DNA of 64,000 bases, from assembly GCF_000332115.1 (NCBI RefSeq), contig NC_020156.1, forward strand, positions 1,798,001-1,862,000, read 5' to 3'. Below are positions 52,955 through 61,297 of this stretch, in pieces; positions within the stretch are counted from its first letter, which is position 1; every line of letters starts with the position of its first letter. This DNA is from Nonlabens dokdonensis DSW-6 (GTDB lineage: Bacteria; Bacteroidota; Bacteroidia; Flavobacteriales; Flavobacteriaceae). The notes beneath the pieces are model-generated. The model made no database searches and was not told the origin of the DNA. It worked only from the letters and a program-made list of their open reading frames with translations. The translations under genes were made by a program, and so were the position numbers.

Positions 52955-55792
52955 TTAATGCGCCTCTAACCAATTCTCACCAACACCAACTTCCACATCT
53001 AGTGGCACCGTCATTTTATAAGCATTTTGCATCTCGTCTTGTATGAGTTTTTTCATGTCTTCTAACTCGTCGTTATGAATGTCAAAAACCAATTCATCAT
53101 GTACTTGCAGTAACATTTTAGATTGACACTGCATCTTTTCAAACTTTTTGTGAATATTGATCATCGCGATTTTAATAATGTCTGCCGCACTTCCTTGAAT
53201 AGGAGCATTCACCGCGTTGCGTTCGGCTGCGCCTCGCACAACGGCATTAGAACTATTAATATTCTTTAAATAACGACGTCGTCCCAAAACGGTTTCTACA
53301 TAACCGTTTTCTCGAGCAAAATCTACTTGTTCTTGCATATATGCTTTCAACTTAGGATAAGTAGCATAGTAAGTGTCTATCAATTCTTTAGCCTCGCTAC
53401 GATCTAGATCGGTTTGATTACTTAATCCGAATGCGCTTACCCCATAAATGATTCCAAAATTCACAGTTTTTGCATTGCTACGCTGTTCTCTAGTGACATC
53501 TTCTATAGCGACGTTGAATACTTTTGCAGCGGTCGATGCGTGAATATCTTCACCACCTTGAAAGGCAGCGATCATGTTTTCTTCTTCGCTTAAAGCAGCG
53601 ATAATACGCAATTCAATCTGAGAATAATCTGCAGCGACGAGTGTATAGTTTTCATCTCTTGGTACAAATGCTTTGCGCACTTGACGACCACGCTCGGTAC
53701 GTATAGGAATATTTTGCAAATTAGGATCTGTAGAACTCAATCTACCTGTTGCTGCAACCGTTTGCATATAATTGGTATGGATGCGATGCGTAGCAGGATT
53801 GACCTGATTAGGCAATGCGTCCACATAAGTTGATTTTAATTTGGCAAGACCACGGTATTCCAGTACATCAGCAATAATTTGATGGTCTTTGGCGAGATAA
53901 CTCAGTACATCTTCGGCAGTAGAATATTGTCCCGTTTTTGTCTTTTTAGGCTTGTCAACAAGCTTCATTTTACCAAACAATATTTCTCCCAATTGCTTCG
54001 GCGAGCCTATATTAAATTCTTCTCCTGCCGCTTCATAAATATCTTTTTCTAGACGTTCTATGTCTTCGTTCAGCTTTCGCGAAAGCGAACTTAAAAAATC
54101 ACCATCTAGATTAACACCTTCTATTTCCATCGCAGCCAGCACATCAAGCAATGGCATTTCTATATCGTGAAATAACTTATCAGTTCCTGCGCTAGCAAGC
54201 TCTGGAACAAATTTCTCTTTGAGCTGAAAAGTAATATCAGCATCTTCAACGGCATATTCCTTTTGCTTTTCTAGCTCTACATCGCGCATCGATTTCTGAT
54301 TCTTACCTTTCTTACCGATTAACTCGACAATAGATTGAGGCGTGTAGTTCAGATAGGTTTCGGCTAGTACGTCCATATTGTGACGCATGTCTGGATTGAT
54401 GAGGTAATGTGCCAGCATGGTGTCAAACATCGGTCCTTTTACATTTACTCCATATTTATCCAGTACTTTGATGTCGTATTTGAGATTTTGTCCTACTTTC
54501 TCAATGGTTTCACTTTCAAAAAACGGTTTAAGTTCGTTAACCACATCTTGAGCAGCATCACGATCTTCAGGAATAGGCAGATAAAAACCTTTTCCTTTTT
54601 CCCAAGAGAATGCGATTCCTACTAGCTCTGCTGTTAGTGGATCAAGTCCAGTAGTTTCTGTATCAAAACAAACGCTGGATTGCTGCATCAACGATTGTAA
54701 AAACAGCTTTGTTCCCATTCCTTCTTGAACGAGTTGGTATAAATGGTCGCTAGTTGCAAGGGTTTGTCTTCCTGTAGTCGAAGCCTCGGCTGCTGTTCCA
54801 GATCCTGGAGCGTCAAATAAAGAAAACTGTCCTGCGCCGGCATCAGCATTTGAATTGGAACTTGAAGCGTTCTCGGCTGCGCTCGAACTGACATCCTTAG
54901 AAAAAATCTTTGCCATGGTTTCTTTAGCACGACGGAATTCTAGCTCGTCAAAAATTTCATGTACAGCCTCGACATTTGGATCGTCTAAGGTGTATTTTTC
55001 TGCTTTAAAAGTCACTGGGCAGTCCAGTCTAATAGTAGCTAGTTTCTTAGAAAGAAGACCTAATTCGGCATTTGCGATGACCTTTTCTTTCATTTTACCT
55101 TTAAGCTTATCAGTGTTTTCTAATAAACCTTCCATCGATCCATAAGCGGCTATAAATTTCTTAGCGGTTTTATCTCCTACACCAGGCAGTCCAGGAATAT
55201 TATCACTGGCATCACCCATCATTCCCAGGTAATCGATAACTTGCTCAGGTCGTTCTACTTCAAATTTCTTTTGCACCTCAGGAATTCCCCAGATCTCGAT
55301 TCCGTTACCCATACGAGCAGGTTTATACATAAAGATATTCTCTGACACTAACTGCGCATAATCTTTATCTGGTGTTACCATATAAGTGGTAAAACCTTCT
55401 TTTTCTGCCTGTTTTGCCAGCGTTCCTATCAAGTCATCTGCCTCAATTCCTGCCTCTTCTACGATAGGAATATGCATCGCTTTTAGGATTTTCTGAATAT
55501 ACGGTACTGCAATTTTTATCGCTTCAGGAGTCTCATCACGATTTGCCTTATAATCGGCATACATTTCTACACGTTCTTTGCTTCCTTCTTTATCAAATGC
55601 AACGGCTAGATATTCTGGTTTCTCACGTCTTATCACGTCAAATAGCGAATTAGTAAAACCCATAATCGCACTGGTATCCATGCCGGCGCTATTAATTCTA
55701 GGGTTTTTGATCAATGCATAATAACCTCTAAAAATCAAGGCATAAGCATCAAGGAGAAATAATCTTTTATCGTCAGTACCGTCGTTAGTCAT
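52955..55792 (-). CDS. polA: DNA polymerase I
   Basis: The 945-residue Pol I has the 5'-3' exonuclease domain (FLLDAYALIFRGYYAL, GIEADDLIGTLA, PGVGDKTAKKFI), a 3'-5' exonuclease with the acidic pair in VCFDTETTGLDP (so apparently intact) and the polymerase motifs A (VAADYSQIELRIIAAL), B (RSNAKTVNFGIIYGVSAFG) and C (LQVHDELVFDI). A Ser/Ala/Gly-rich linker joins the first two domains (residues about 300-335). A palindrome core in frame encodes LSRK. Confidence 0.97.
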   Translation of the reverse strand: MTNDGTDDKRLFLLDAYALIFRGYYALIKNPRINSAGMDTSAIMGFTNSLFDVIRREKPEYLAVAFDKEGSKERVEMYADYKANRDETPEAIKIAVPYIQKILKAMHIPIVEEAGIEADDLIGTLAKQAEKEGFTTYMVTPDKDYAQLVSENIFMYKPARMGNGIEIWGIPEVQKKFEVERPEQVIDYLGMMGDASDNIPGLPGVGDKTAKKFIAAYGSMEGLLENTDKLKGKMKEKVIANAELGLLSKKLATIRLDCPVTFKAEKYTLDDPNVEAVHEIFDELEFRRAKETMAKIFSKDVSSSAAENASSSNSNADAGAGQFSLFDAPGSGTAAEASTTGRQTLATSDHLYQLVQEGMGTKLFLQSLMQQSSVCFDTETTGLDPLTAELVGIAFSWEKGKGFYLPIPEDRDAAQDVVNELKPFFESETIEKVGQNLKYDIKVLDKYGVNVKGPMFDTMLAHYLINPDMRHNMDVLAETYLNYTPQSIVELIGKKGKNQKSMRDVELEKQKEYAVEDADITFQLKEKFVPELASAGTDKLFHDIEMPLLDVLAAMEIEGVNLDGDFLSSLSRKLNEDIERLEKDIYEAAGEEFNIGSPKQLGEILFGKMKLVDKPKKTKTGQYSTAEDVLSYLAKDHQIIADVLEYRGLAKLKSTYVDALPNQVNPATHRIHTNYMQTVAATGRLSSTDPNLQNIPIRTERGRQVRKAFVPRDENYTLVAADYSQIELRIIAALSEEENMIAAFQGGEDIHASTAAKVFNVAIEDVTREQRSNAKTVNFGIIYGVSAFGLSNQTDLDRSEAKELIDTYYATYPKLKAYMQEQVDFARENGYVETVLGRRRYLKNINSSNAVVRGAAERNAVNAPIQGSAADIIKIAMINIHKKFEKMQCQSKMLLQVHDELVFDIHNDELEDMKKLIQDEMQNAYKMTVPLDVEVGVGENWLEAH
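54073..54086. repeat. 14-bp core of the palindrome, copy 13 (in polA)
   Basis: GCTTTCGCGAAAGC core; the outer C is replaced by A on the left. In frame on the minus strand, encoding LSRK. Confidence 0.9.
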
Positions 55793-55927
55793 CGTAAAAA
55801 TTTAAGGATGCTAAAGATAAAAAATGAACCTAGGAAAAAGCGAGATATCAATGTCAATTATGACATTTTATACACAAAACCTCGATAGTAAATTGCTTTT
55901 TAAATAGTAATTGTTGGATTAGTGTTC

Positions 55928-55943
55928 CGCTTTCGCGAAAGCG
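55928..55943. repeat. 16-bp palindrome copy 14 (intergenic)
   Basis: Perfect CGCTTTCGCGAAAGCG between polA and the MFS remnant. The palindrome extends to ttccgc...gcggaa. A small separate hairpin (cccttcc/ggaaggg, 56019-56037) lies just downstream of the MFS stop. Confidence 0.95.
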
Positions 55944-56037
55944 GAATAAGAAAATCATTTGTGGTGCTTATGCTACGAGTAAAGGATTTGTAATATTACA
56001 TTGGTTGTTAAGAATGTTCCCTTCCTCTTGGGAAGGG

Positions 56038-56157
56038 CTAGGGATGGGCTTCAAAGTCCTTCCGTAAATCCAGTTTTCTAAAAGTAGGTGAAACTAAAGC
56101 TGTAGTAATAACTGTAATTAATGTCATGGTGCCACCAAAAACAACGGCGGTAACCGT
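56038..56157 (-). pseudogene. C-terminal part of the MFS transporter gene, cut off by the IS
   Basis: Read on the minus strand from the insertion point, this gives TVTAVVFGGTMTLITVITTALV and then SPTFRKLDLRKDFEAHP and a TAG at 56038. It continues in the exact frame of the gene at 57802-58945 once the IS and one CCGT copy are removed, restoring about 419 residues. It encodes the last membrane helix and the cytosolic tail, which the present gene can no longer produce. Confidence 0.93.
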
Positions 56158-57801
56158 CAGACTGTCTCAAAACTCTCCCATTCTGCTTGATATTTATATC
56201 GATTTTTCCGATATTTATATATGGAATACTTGCAAAAAGAGTCGCGCAGTCAGCTCACTTTATACACCACATGCCTAGATGACATGATTGCCGCTGATAA
56301 TACCGTTAGGGCTATTGACACCTTTGTAGACAGTCTCGATTTAGAACATCTAGGCTTTGCATCACTAGCATCTCAAGGAAGACCACCTTATGATCCAGCA
56401 GATCTTCTCAAACTCTTCATCTATGGCTACATGAACCGCATGAGATCCTCTAGAAGACTAGAACTGGAATGCAATCGCAACATCGAGCTCATCTGGTTGC
56501 TAGGCAATCTCAAACCAGACCACAACACCATCTCTAGGTTTAGAAAAAACAACCCCAAAGCCATTAAACGCGTCTTTAGAGCCACCGTGAGTATCGCCCA
56601 AAACCACAACCTGATAGGCGCCACCTTAATCGCTGGAGACTCCACTAAACTCAGAGCTCAAAACAGCAAGAAAAACAATTACAACCTCAAAAAAGTAGCC
56701 CGACACATCGAGTACATCGATAAAAAATTAGAGGAGCATAATACCGCTCTTGCAAAGCGGACAACGACCAAGAAAAGCAAGACCACAAAGACCAAATCGA
56801 CAAGCACAACAAACAGCGCAAGCGTTACGAAGGAATCAATAAAACGCTGAAGGAAGATACCACGACCGAAAATCCGCAGTTGTCCACCAGCGATCCAGAT
56901 AGCAGGCACCAAATTACTCGTGGGATGATCACAGAAGTATGCTACACCGCACAAACCACGGTAGATGCTGACCATAAAGTACTCCTAGATTATAAAGTTA
57001 CTAACGAGAATGATAAAAAAGCGATGGGAAACATGCTGCGCAGAGCAAAATCTATCCTTAAAACCAACCAATTCACCGCTCTCTACGACAAAGGCTATCA
57101 CACGGGCAGCGAGTTTAAAACAGCACACGATTTAGGCATCGATACCCTAGTAGCCATACCAGCTATAGGACGTAAAAGTCAAGCGCCCGATCCAGCTTAT
57201 AACGTAGAACATTTTAAATACGATAAAGCATCTGACAGCTATCAATGTCCGCAAGGTCACGAGCTTAAAAGCAATGGAAACTGGTACAAAGCACGTAATT
57301 ATAAGTTTAAGCAATATAAGAGTAGCGCCTGTAAAAGCTGCCCAGTCAGGTCGCTATGCACCACATCAAAAGCAAACGGTAAAATAGTCCAGCGTAGTGA
57401 ATACAAACAGTACATAGAAGCTAATTTTAAACGAGTACAACAACAACCAGAGATCTATAAAAAAAGACAAGCCATCGTAGAACATCCATATGGCACCATA
57501 AAGCGCCAATGGGGTTTTGATCACATTATTACTAAAAAAGGAATCCAGAACGCCAGTGCAGATTTTGGCCTCATCGCTATCGCATACAACCTCAAAAGAA
57601 TCCTAAACATCATAAAAGAGCAAGGAAAACTAGCCTTTATACTTAATAAACAACGCCATAAAGCCATTTTTAAGCTCCTATCAACATTTTTAAGCCTTTT
57701 CAAACCAAAAATAATCTTACCAACTCACTTTCTCAAAATCCATTCACTTCACTTTTCTAACGTATATTTAAACTGAAATCACGCAGTTTTGAGACGAACT
57801 G
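56158..57801 (+). mobile_element. IS1182-family insertion sequence, 1644 bp, with 4-bp target duplication
   Basis: Terminal inverted repeats cagactgtctcaaaact (56158-56174) and its counterpart at 57785-57801 match at 14 of 17 positions. The element is flanked by CCGT at 56154-56157 and 57802-57805. It encodes one split transposase and sits inside the MFS gene. It contains no 16-bp palindrome. Recent arrival is likely because the target halves still join in frame. Confidence 0.93.
56221..57776 (+). pseudogene. IS1182-type transposase, frameshifted near 56755
   Basis: The first part (56221 to about 56756) holds YDPADLLKLFIYGYMNRMR and the catalytic Asp in LIAGDSTKLRAQ. The second frame continues ADNDQEKQDHKDQIDKH and TRGMITEVCYTAQ, then the second Asp in ALYDKGYHTG, the Cys set CKSCPVRSLCTT and the Glu in VEHPYGTIKRQWG. 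The frames join if the run GCAAAGCG had one more A (gca aaa gcg), so a one-base loss in an A-run is the simplest cause. A -1 slip at A-AAG would also restore about 518 residues, so a programmed frameshift cannot be excluded. Confidence 0.88.
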
Positions 57802-58945
57802 CCGTTCCCATTAATTTTGCGGTAACACCACTTTCAAAACCACCCAGCTCATTAGAAGAACCTACAAACATGGAATTTACTGAGGCAACACGGCCACGCA
57901 TGTGGTCTGGTGTTTTAAGTTGAAGAATGGTCTGGCGTATGACCATAGAAACACCATCAGTAACACCACTAAAAAACAGCGCTACTACAGATACCCAAAA
58001 CGAAGTAGAAAGACCAAAAACAATGATACAAATCCCAAAACCAAAAACGGCGGTAAGCAGTTTCATCCCTGCATTTTTACTGATAGGAAGATAGGCAGTA
58101 GCAATCATAGTAAGAATAGCACCTACTGATGGAGCTGCCCGTAAAATCCCAAATCCTTCACTGCCTACATCTAAAATTTCTTTTGCAAAAATGGGTAGTA
58201 ACATTACTGCACCACCGAATAAAACGGAAATCATATCCAGCGTTAAAGCTCCCAAAATGGCTTTAGTCTTAAATACAAAACCCAAGCCTTCTTTTAAACT
58301 TTGGAGGATGGGCTCGTTGATCTTTGTGTTAAGGATAGGTTTTTTAGAAATAAAGAATACCGTCATAAAAGCTAGAGAAACCATACTAAAAACGATGCAT
58401 AAAGACCAGTGTACACCAAACCAGCTTATCGCAAATCCAGAAAAAGCAAGCCCTGCAACCGAAGCAATTTGCCATGCGCTGCTGCTCCACGTTGCTGCAT
58501 TAGGATATGCTTTTTTAGGAACGAGCAAAGCAATTAAAGAAAAAAGAATAGGCCCGAAGAACGATCTCAAAATACCGCCAAAAAATACCAGAGAATAAAT
58601 ACAGTATAAAATGGTATTGGTAGACCAGTTACCTGCAATCTCAGGCCAGGTCAATAAAAACAACCCTAAACTAATCAATGAAAATGCACCTATACACAAA
58701 GCGAGTAAATTGCGCTTTTCTCTTTGGTCCACGATATGACCAGCAAATAACGCCATGCAAAATGCTGGGATAAATTCCATTAATCCGATGATTCCCATGG
58801 ATAAAGCATCATTTGTTAAGGAGTACACTTGCCATTCAATGACTATAAACTGCATGGACCAGCCGAAAACTAGTAAGAAACGCATCAGTAAAAAGACATT
58901 GAACTCTTTAAAACGCAATGCTGCGTAAGGATCGCTTTTAGTCAT
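57802..58945 (-). pseudogene. MFS transporter, truncated by IS insertion
   Basis: The N-terminal 380 residues of a 12-helix major facilitator of the ENTS/permease-like type: WQVYSLTNDALSMGIIGLMEF, GHIVDQREKRNLLAL (the loop 2-3 signature) and DGVSMVIRQTILQLKTPDHMRGRVASVNSMFVG. After GVTAKLMGTA the frame now runs into the IS end and stops with VRLKTA at 57779. The protein lacks its last helix and is probably inactive. The substrate of the intact form is unknown. Confidence 0.92.
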
Positions 58946-59081
58946 GTTTTAACCTAATAATAGATGGTTTAAATGTGCTGCGTTGCATTAAGCGAGGCAA
59001 GATACTAGTTTGATCCTACAACTAATTTAGTTTAACAATCTGCCAACAGTTTGAAGGCTTTTTATAGTATAGTTTCGCACG

Positions 59082-60311
59082 ATGCGATTGTTCATATTTT
59101 TATTTATTGTTATTCTTTTAGAAGTCTATTCTTTCCAGTTAGTCAGGACTTTATCCCGTGGTCACTGGTGGAAGTGGATCTATTTAGCAGTTTCAGTTCT
59201 CGCTATCATAAATGTTATTTTGCAGTTCACCTGGCTTAATCCAGATCGATCGCAATTTTCCACAGTAAGGGATTTTTCAGTTACTTTCATGTTGGCTTTG
59301 TTAGCTTTAAAGTCAGTCTTCATTTTATTCATGCTAGGAGAAGATATTTATAGACTTATAGAAGGTGTTATCAACTCGCTTTCGCGAAAGCGAGAACCTG
59401 ATCAAACATTCTTTCAAGGCAGAAGAGATTTTATTGCTAAGGTAGGTCTTGCAGTTGCTGCTTTGCCTTTTGGAGCAATTCTTTATGGAGCATGGAGAGG
59501 TAAATATGATTATCAAGTGCGTGAATATGAATTGAGTTTTGATGATTTGCCAGAAGCATTTGATGGTTATAAAATCACGCAGCTTAGTGACATTCACGTA
59601 GGAAGTTTTGACGATAAAGAGGAAGTGAAATATGCGGTCGATCTTGCTAATAAACAGCAAAGTGATTTAATATTATTTACTGGAGACCTAGTGAACAACG
59701 TAGCTACCGAAATGGAAGGCTGGGAAGCTATTTTTGGCTCTTTAACGGCACCTGATGGTGTTTATTCTGTTTTAGGAAATCACGATTACGGCGATTATGC
59801 GCAATGGGAATCTAAAGAGGCAAAAGCAGCAAATATGCAGCAGCTTTATAAAATCCAGAAGGATATGGGCTGGAGATTATTACTCGATGAGAATGAAAAA
59901 ATTACTCGAGGATCAGATTCTATTAACATAGTAGGAGTTCAAAATTGGGGTGGTGGCCGTTTTCCTAAATATGGAGATCTAGAAAAAGCTTCTGCTGGAT
60001 TAACTAATGAGGAGTTTAAAATACTTTTAAGTCACGATCCTACACATTGGGATTTACAAGTAAAAGGCGACGATAGGAAGTACCACTTGACATTAAGCGG
60101 TCATACTCATGGAATGCAATTTGGTATTGAGATTCCAGGTTTTATAAAGCTTAGTCCAGCGTGGTTCGTTTATAAAAAGTGGGCCGGTGTTTATAAAGAG
60201 GCCAATCAGTTTTTAAATGTGAATAGAGGTTTTGGTTTCTTAGGCTACTCTGGTAGAGCTGGAATCTGGCCTGAGATTACTGTTATTACTTTAAAGAAAA
60301 ACCTCTCTTAA
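59082..60311 (+). CDS. Membrane-anchored metallophosphoesterase
   Basis: The 409-residue protein has three or four N-terminal hydrophobic segments (about residues 1-95) and a further one near 125-140, then a calcineurin-like phosphoesterase domain: QLSDIHVGSFDD (metal Asp and His), LFTGDLVNN, VLGNHDYGDY, ILLSHDPTHWD and LSGHTHGMQFG. The active site probably faces the periplasm. The substrate may be a lipid (as in UDP-diacylglucosamine or cell-wall precursors), but this is not certain. A palindrome copy in the loop before the last helix encodes NSLSRKREP. A loose hairpin (aaaaacctc/gaggttttt, 60297-60340) ends the gene. Confidence 0.88.
   Translation: MRLFIFLFIVILLEVYSFQLVRTLSRGHWWKWIYLAVSVLAIINVILQFTWLNPDRSQFSTVRDFSVTFMLALLALKSVFILFMLGEDIYRLIEGVINSLSRKREPDQTFFQGRRDFIAKVGLAVAALPFGAILYGAWRGKYDYQVREYELSFDDLPEAFDGYKITQLSDIHVGSFDDKEEVKYAVDLANKQQSDLILFTGDLVNNVATEMEGWEAIFGSLTAPDGVYSVLGNHDYGDYAQWESKEAKAANMQQLYKIQKDMGWRLLLDENEKITRGSDSINIVGVQNWGGGRFPKYGDLEKASAGLTNEEFKILLSHDPTHWDLQVKGDDRKYHLTLSGHTHGMQFGIEIPGFIKLSPAWFVYKKWAGVYKEANQFLNVNRGFGFLGYSGRAGIWPEITVITLKKNLS
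59378..59393. repeat. 16-bp palindrome copy 15 (in metallophosphoesterase gene)
   Basis: Perfect CGCTTTCGCGAAAGCG, in frame, encoding LSRKR. Confidence 0.95.
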
Positions 60312-60343
60312 CTACCATAATTGCTAGTATTGAGGTTTTTGCG

Positions 60344-60351
60344 TACATTTG
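60344..60351 (+). promoter_or_regulatory. Candidate promoter for the thioredoxin-like gene
   Basis: TACATTTG matches the Bacteroidetes -7 consensus TAnnTTTG, with TTG about 20 bases upstream (60321-60323) and the ATG 21 bases downstream. Confidence 0.5.
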
Positions 60352-60371
60352 ATTATACTTAATTTGTTATT

Positions 60372-60668
60372 ATGTCAAAGTTCGGTGAGCTTATAAGTGC
60401 AAATGTTCCAGTGTTGTTTAATTTTTTTACTAACTGGAATGAAGATACAGAGGCAATGAATGCCGTATTGCGCAATGTAGCTGCGGCCTTAGGTGATAAG
60501 GCCAAAGTCATTAAAATAGACATAGAAAAAAACCCAGAACTTTCTGAAGCACTACGTATTAAAGGCGTTCCTACTTTCATCATTTACAAAAATGGCGAAA
60601 TGAAATGGAGACAGAGCGGTGTCCAAGACGATAACACACTTATTCATCATATCCAGCAGTTTTACTAA
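60372..60668 (+). CDS. Thioredoxin-fold protein without the active-site cysteines
   Basis: The 98-residue protein aligns with thioredoxin: VPVLFNFFTNW, KVIKIDIEKNPELSEALRIKGVPTFIIYKNGE with the cis-Pro kept, and a C-terminal helix. The WCGPC position reads WNEDT, so both redox cysteines are gone and it cannot exchange disulfides in the usual way. It may be a chaperone or binding subunit. It overlaps the convergent deacetylase gene by four bases. Confidence 0.82.
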   Translation: MSKFGELISANVPVLFNFFTNWNEDTEAMNAVLRNVAAALGDKAKVIKIDIEKNPELSEALRIKGVPTFIIYKNGEMKWRQSGVQDDNTLIHHIQQFY

Positions 60669-61297
60669 TCGGCTGTTATGGAATCACTTTTCCAGCCTTG
60701 ATCTTTTAAGAATTCTAGATATTGAGGTAGGATTTCTTGAAGCATTTTATAGCTTTTATCACTGTCGTGAAAAACGATAACGCTACCATTACGCGTATTT
60801 GTTTTTAAATTCTCGAGGCAAGAAGCTGCTGTTCTACGTTGATCAAAATCTCCTGAAAGTAGGTCCCAAAGCACTATTTTATAGCCTTTATCTACTAGTG
60901 ATTTAGTTAGGCTTCCAGTAATGCGACCGTAAGGCGGTCTAAATAATTGTGAATTGACTTGTTGTGCGCATTTTTCTACATCTTCCATGTATTTAATACT
61001 CGAGGTTTTCCACGCATTTAAATGATGTTGCGTATGGTTTCCTATGGCGTGGCCTTGTTCTAAAAGTTGATTATAGGTTCTAGGAAACTGCTCTACTTTG
61101 TCTCCTATACAAAAGAAAGTTGCCTTAAAATCAAACTTGGTTAGTTCCTTAAGCACAAAATCAGTGACAATAGGCGTCGGTCCATCATCAAAAGTTAAAT
61201 AAACCTTCTTTTTTTCACGATCTCCATGCCAGTAGTAGCTAGAAAATCGATCAGAAAACCAATCTGAAATACGATCTGGATAGGTTTTAATCTTCAC
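60665..61297 (-). CDS. Polysaccharide deacetylase (NodB homology)
   Basis: The 210-residue protein has the NodB motifs YLTFDDGPTPIVTDF (catalytic Asp and metal Asp), AIGNHTQHHLNAW (metal His pair), LFRPPYGRI and IVLWDLLSGDFD, and VIVFHDSDKSYKML near the end. It probably removes acetyl groups from a cell-wall or surface glycan. The start is GTG at 61297, inside the end of the upstream DUF2723 gene (11-base overlap), so translation is coupled. Confidence 0.9.
   Translation of the reverse strand: MKIKTYPDRISDWFSDRFSSYYWHGDREKKKVYLTFDDGPTPIVTDFVLKELTKFDFKATFFCIGDKVEQFPRTYNQLLEQGHAIGNHTQHHLNAWKTSSIKYMEDVEKCAQQVNSQLFRPPYGRITGSLTKSLVDKGYKIVLWDLLSGDFDQRRTAASCLENLKTNTRNGSVIVFHDSDKSYKMLQEILPQYLEFLKDQGWKSDSITAD

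Noticed and set aside
52955..55792. Loss of proofreading in Pol I
   Set aside because: The DTE motif of the 3'-5' exonuclease is present (VCFDTETTGLDP), so I do not call it inactive.
56679..56975. Minus-strand frame inside the IS transposase
   Set aside because: Hydrophobic by antisense codon bias only; it overlaps the frameshift zone of the transposase.
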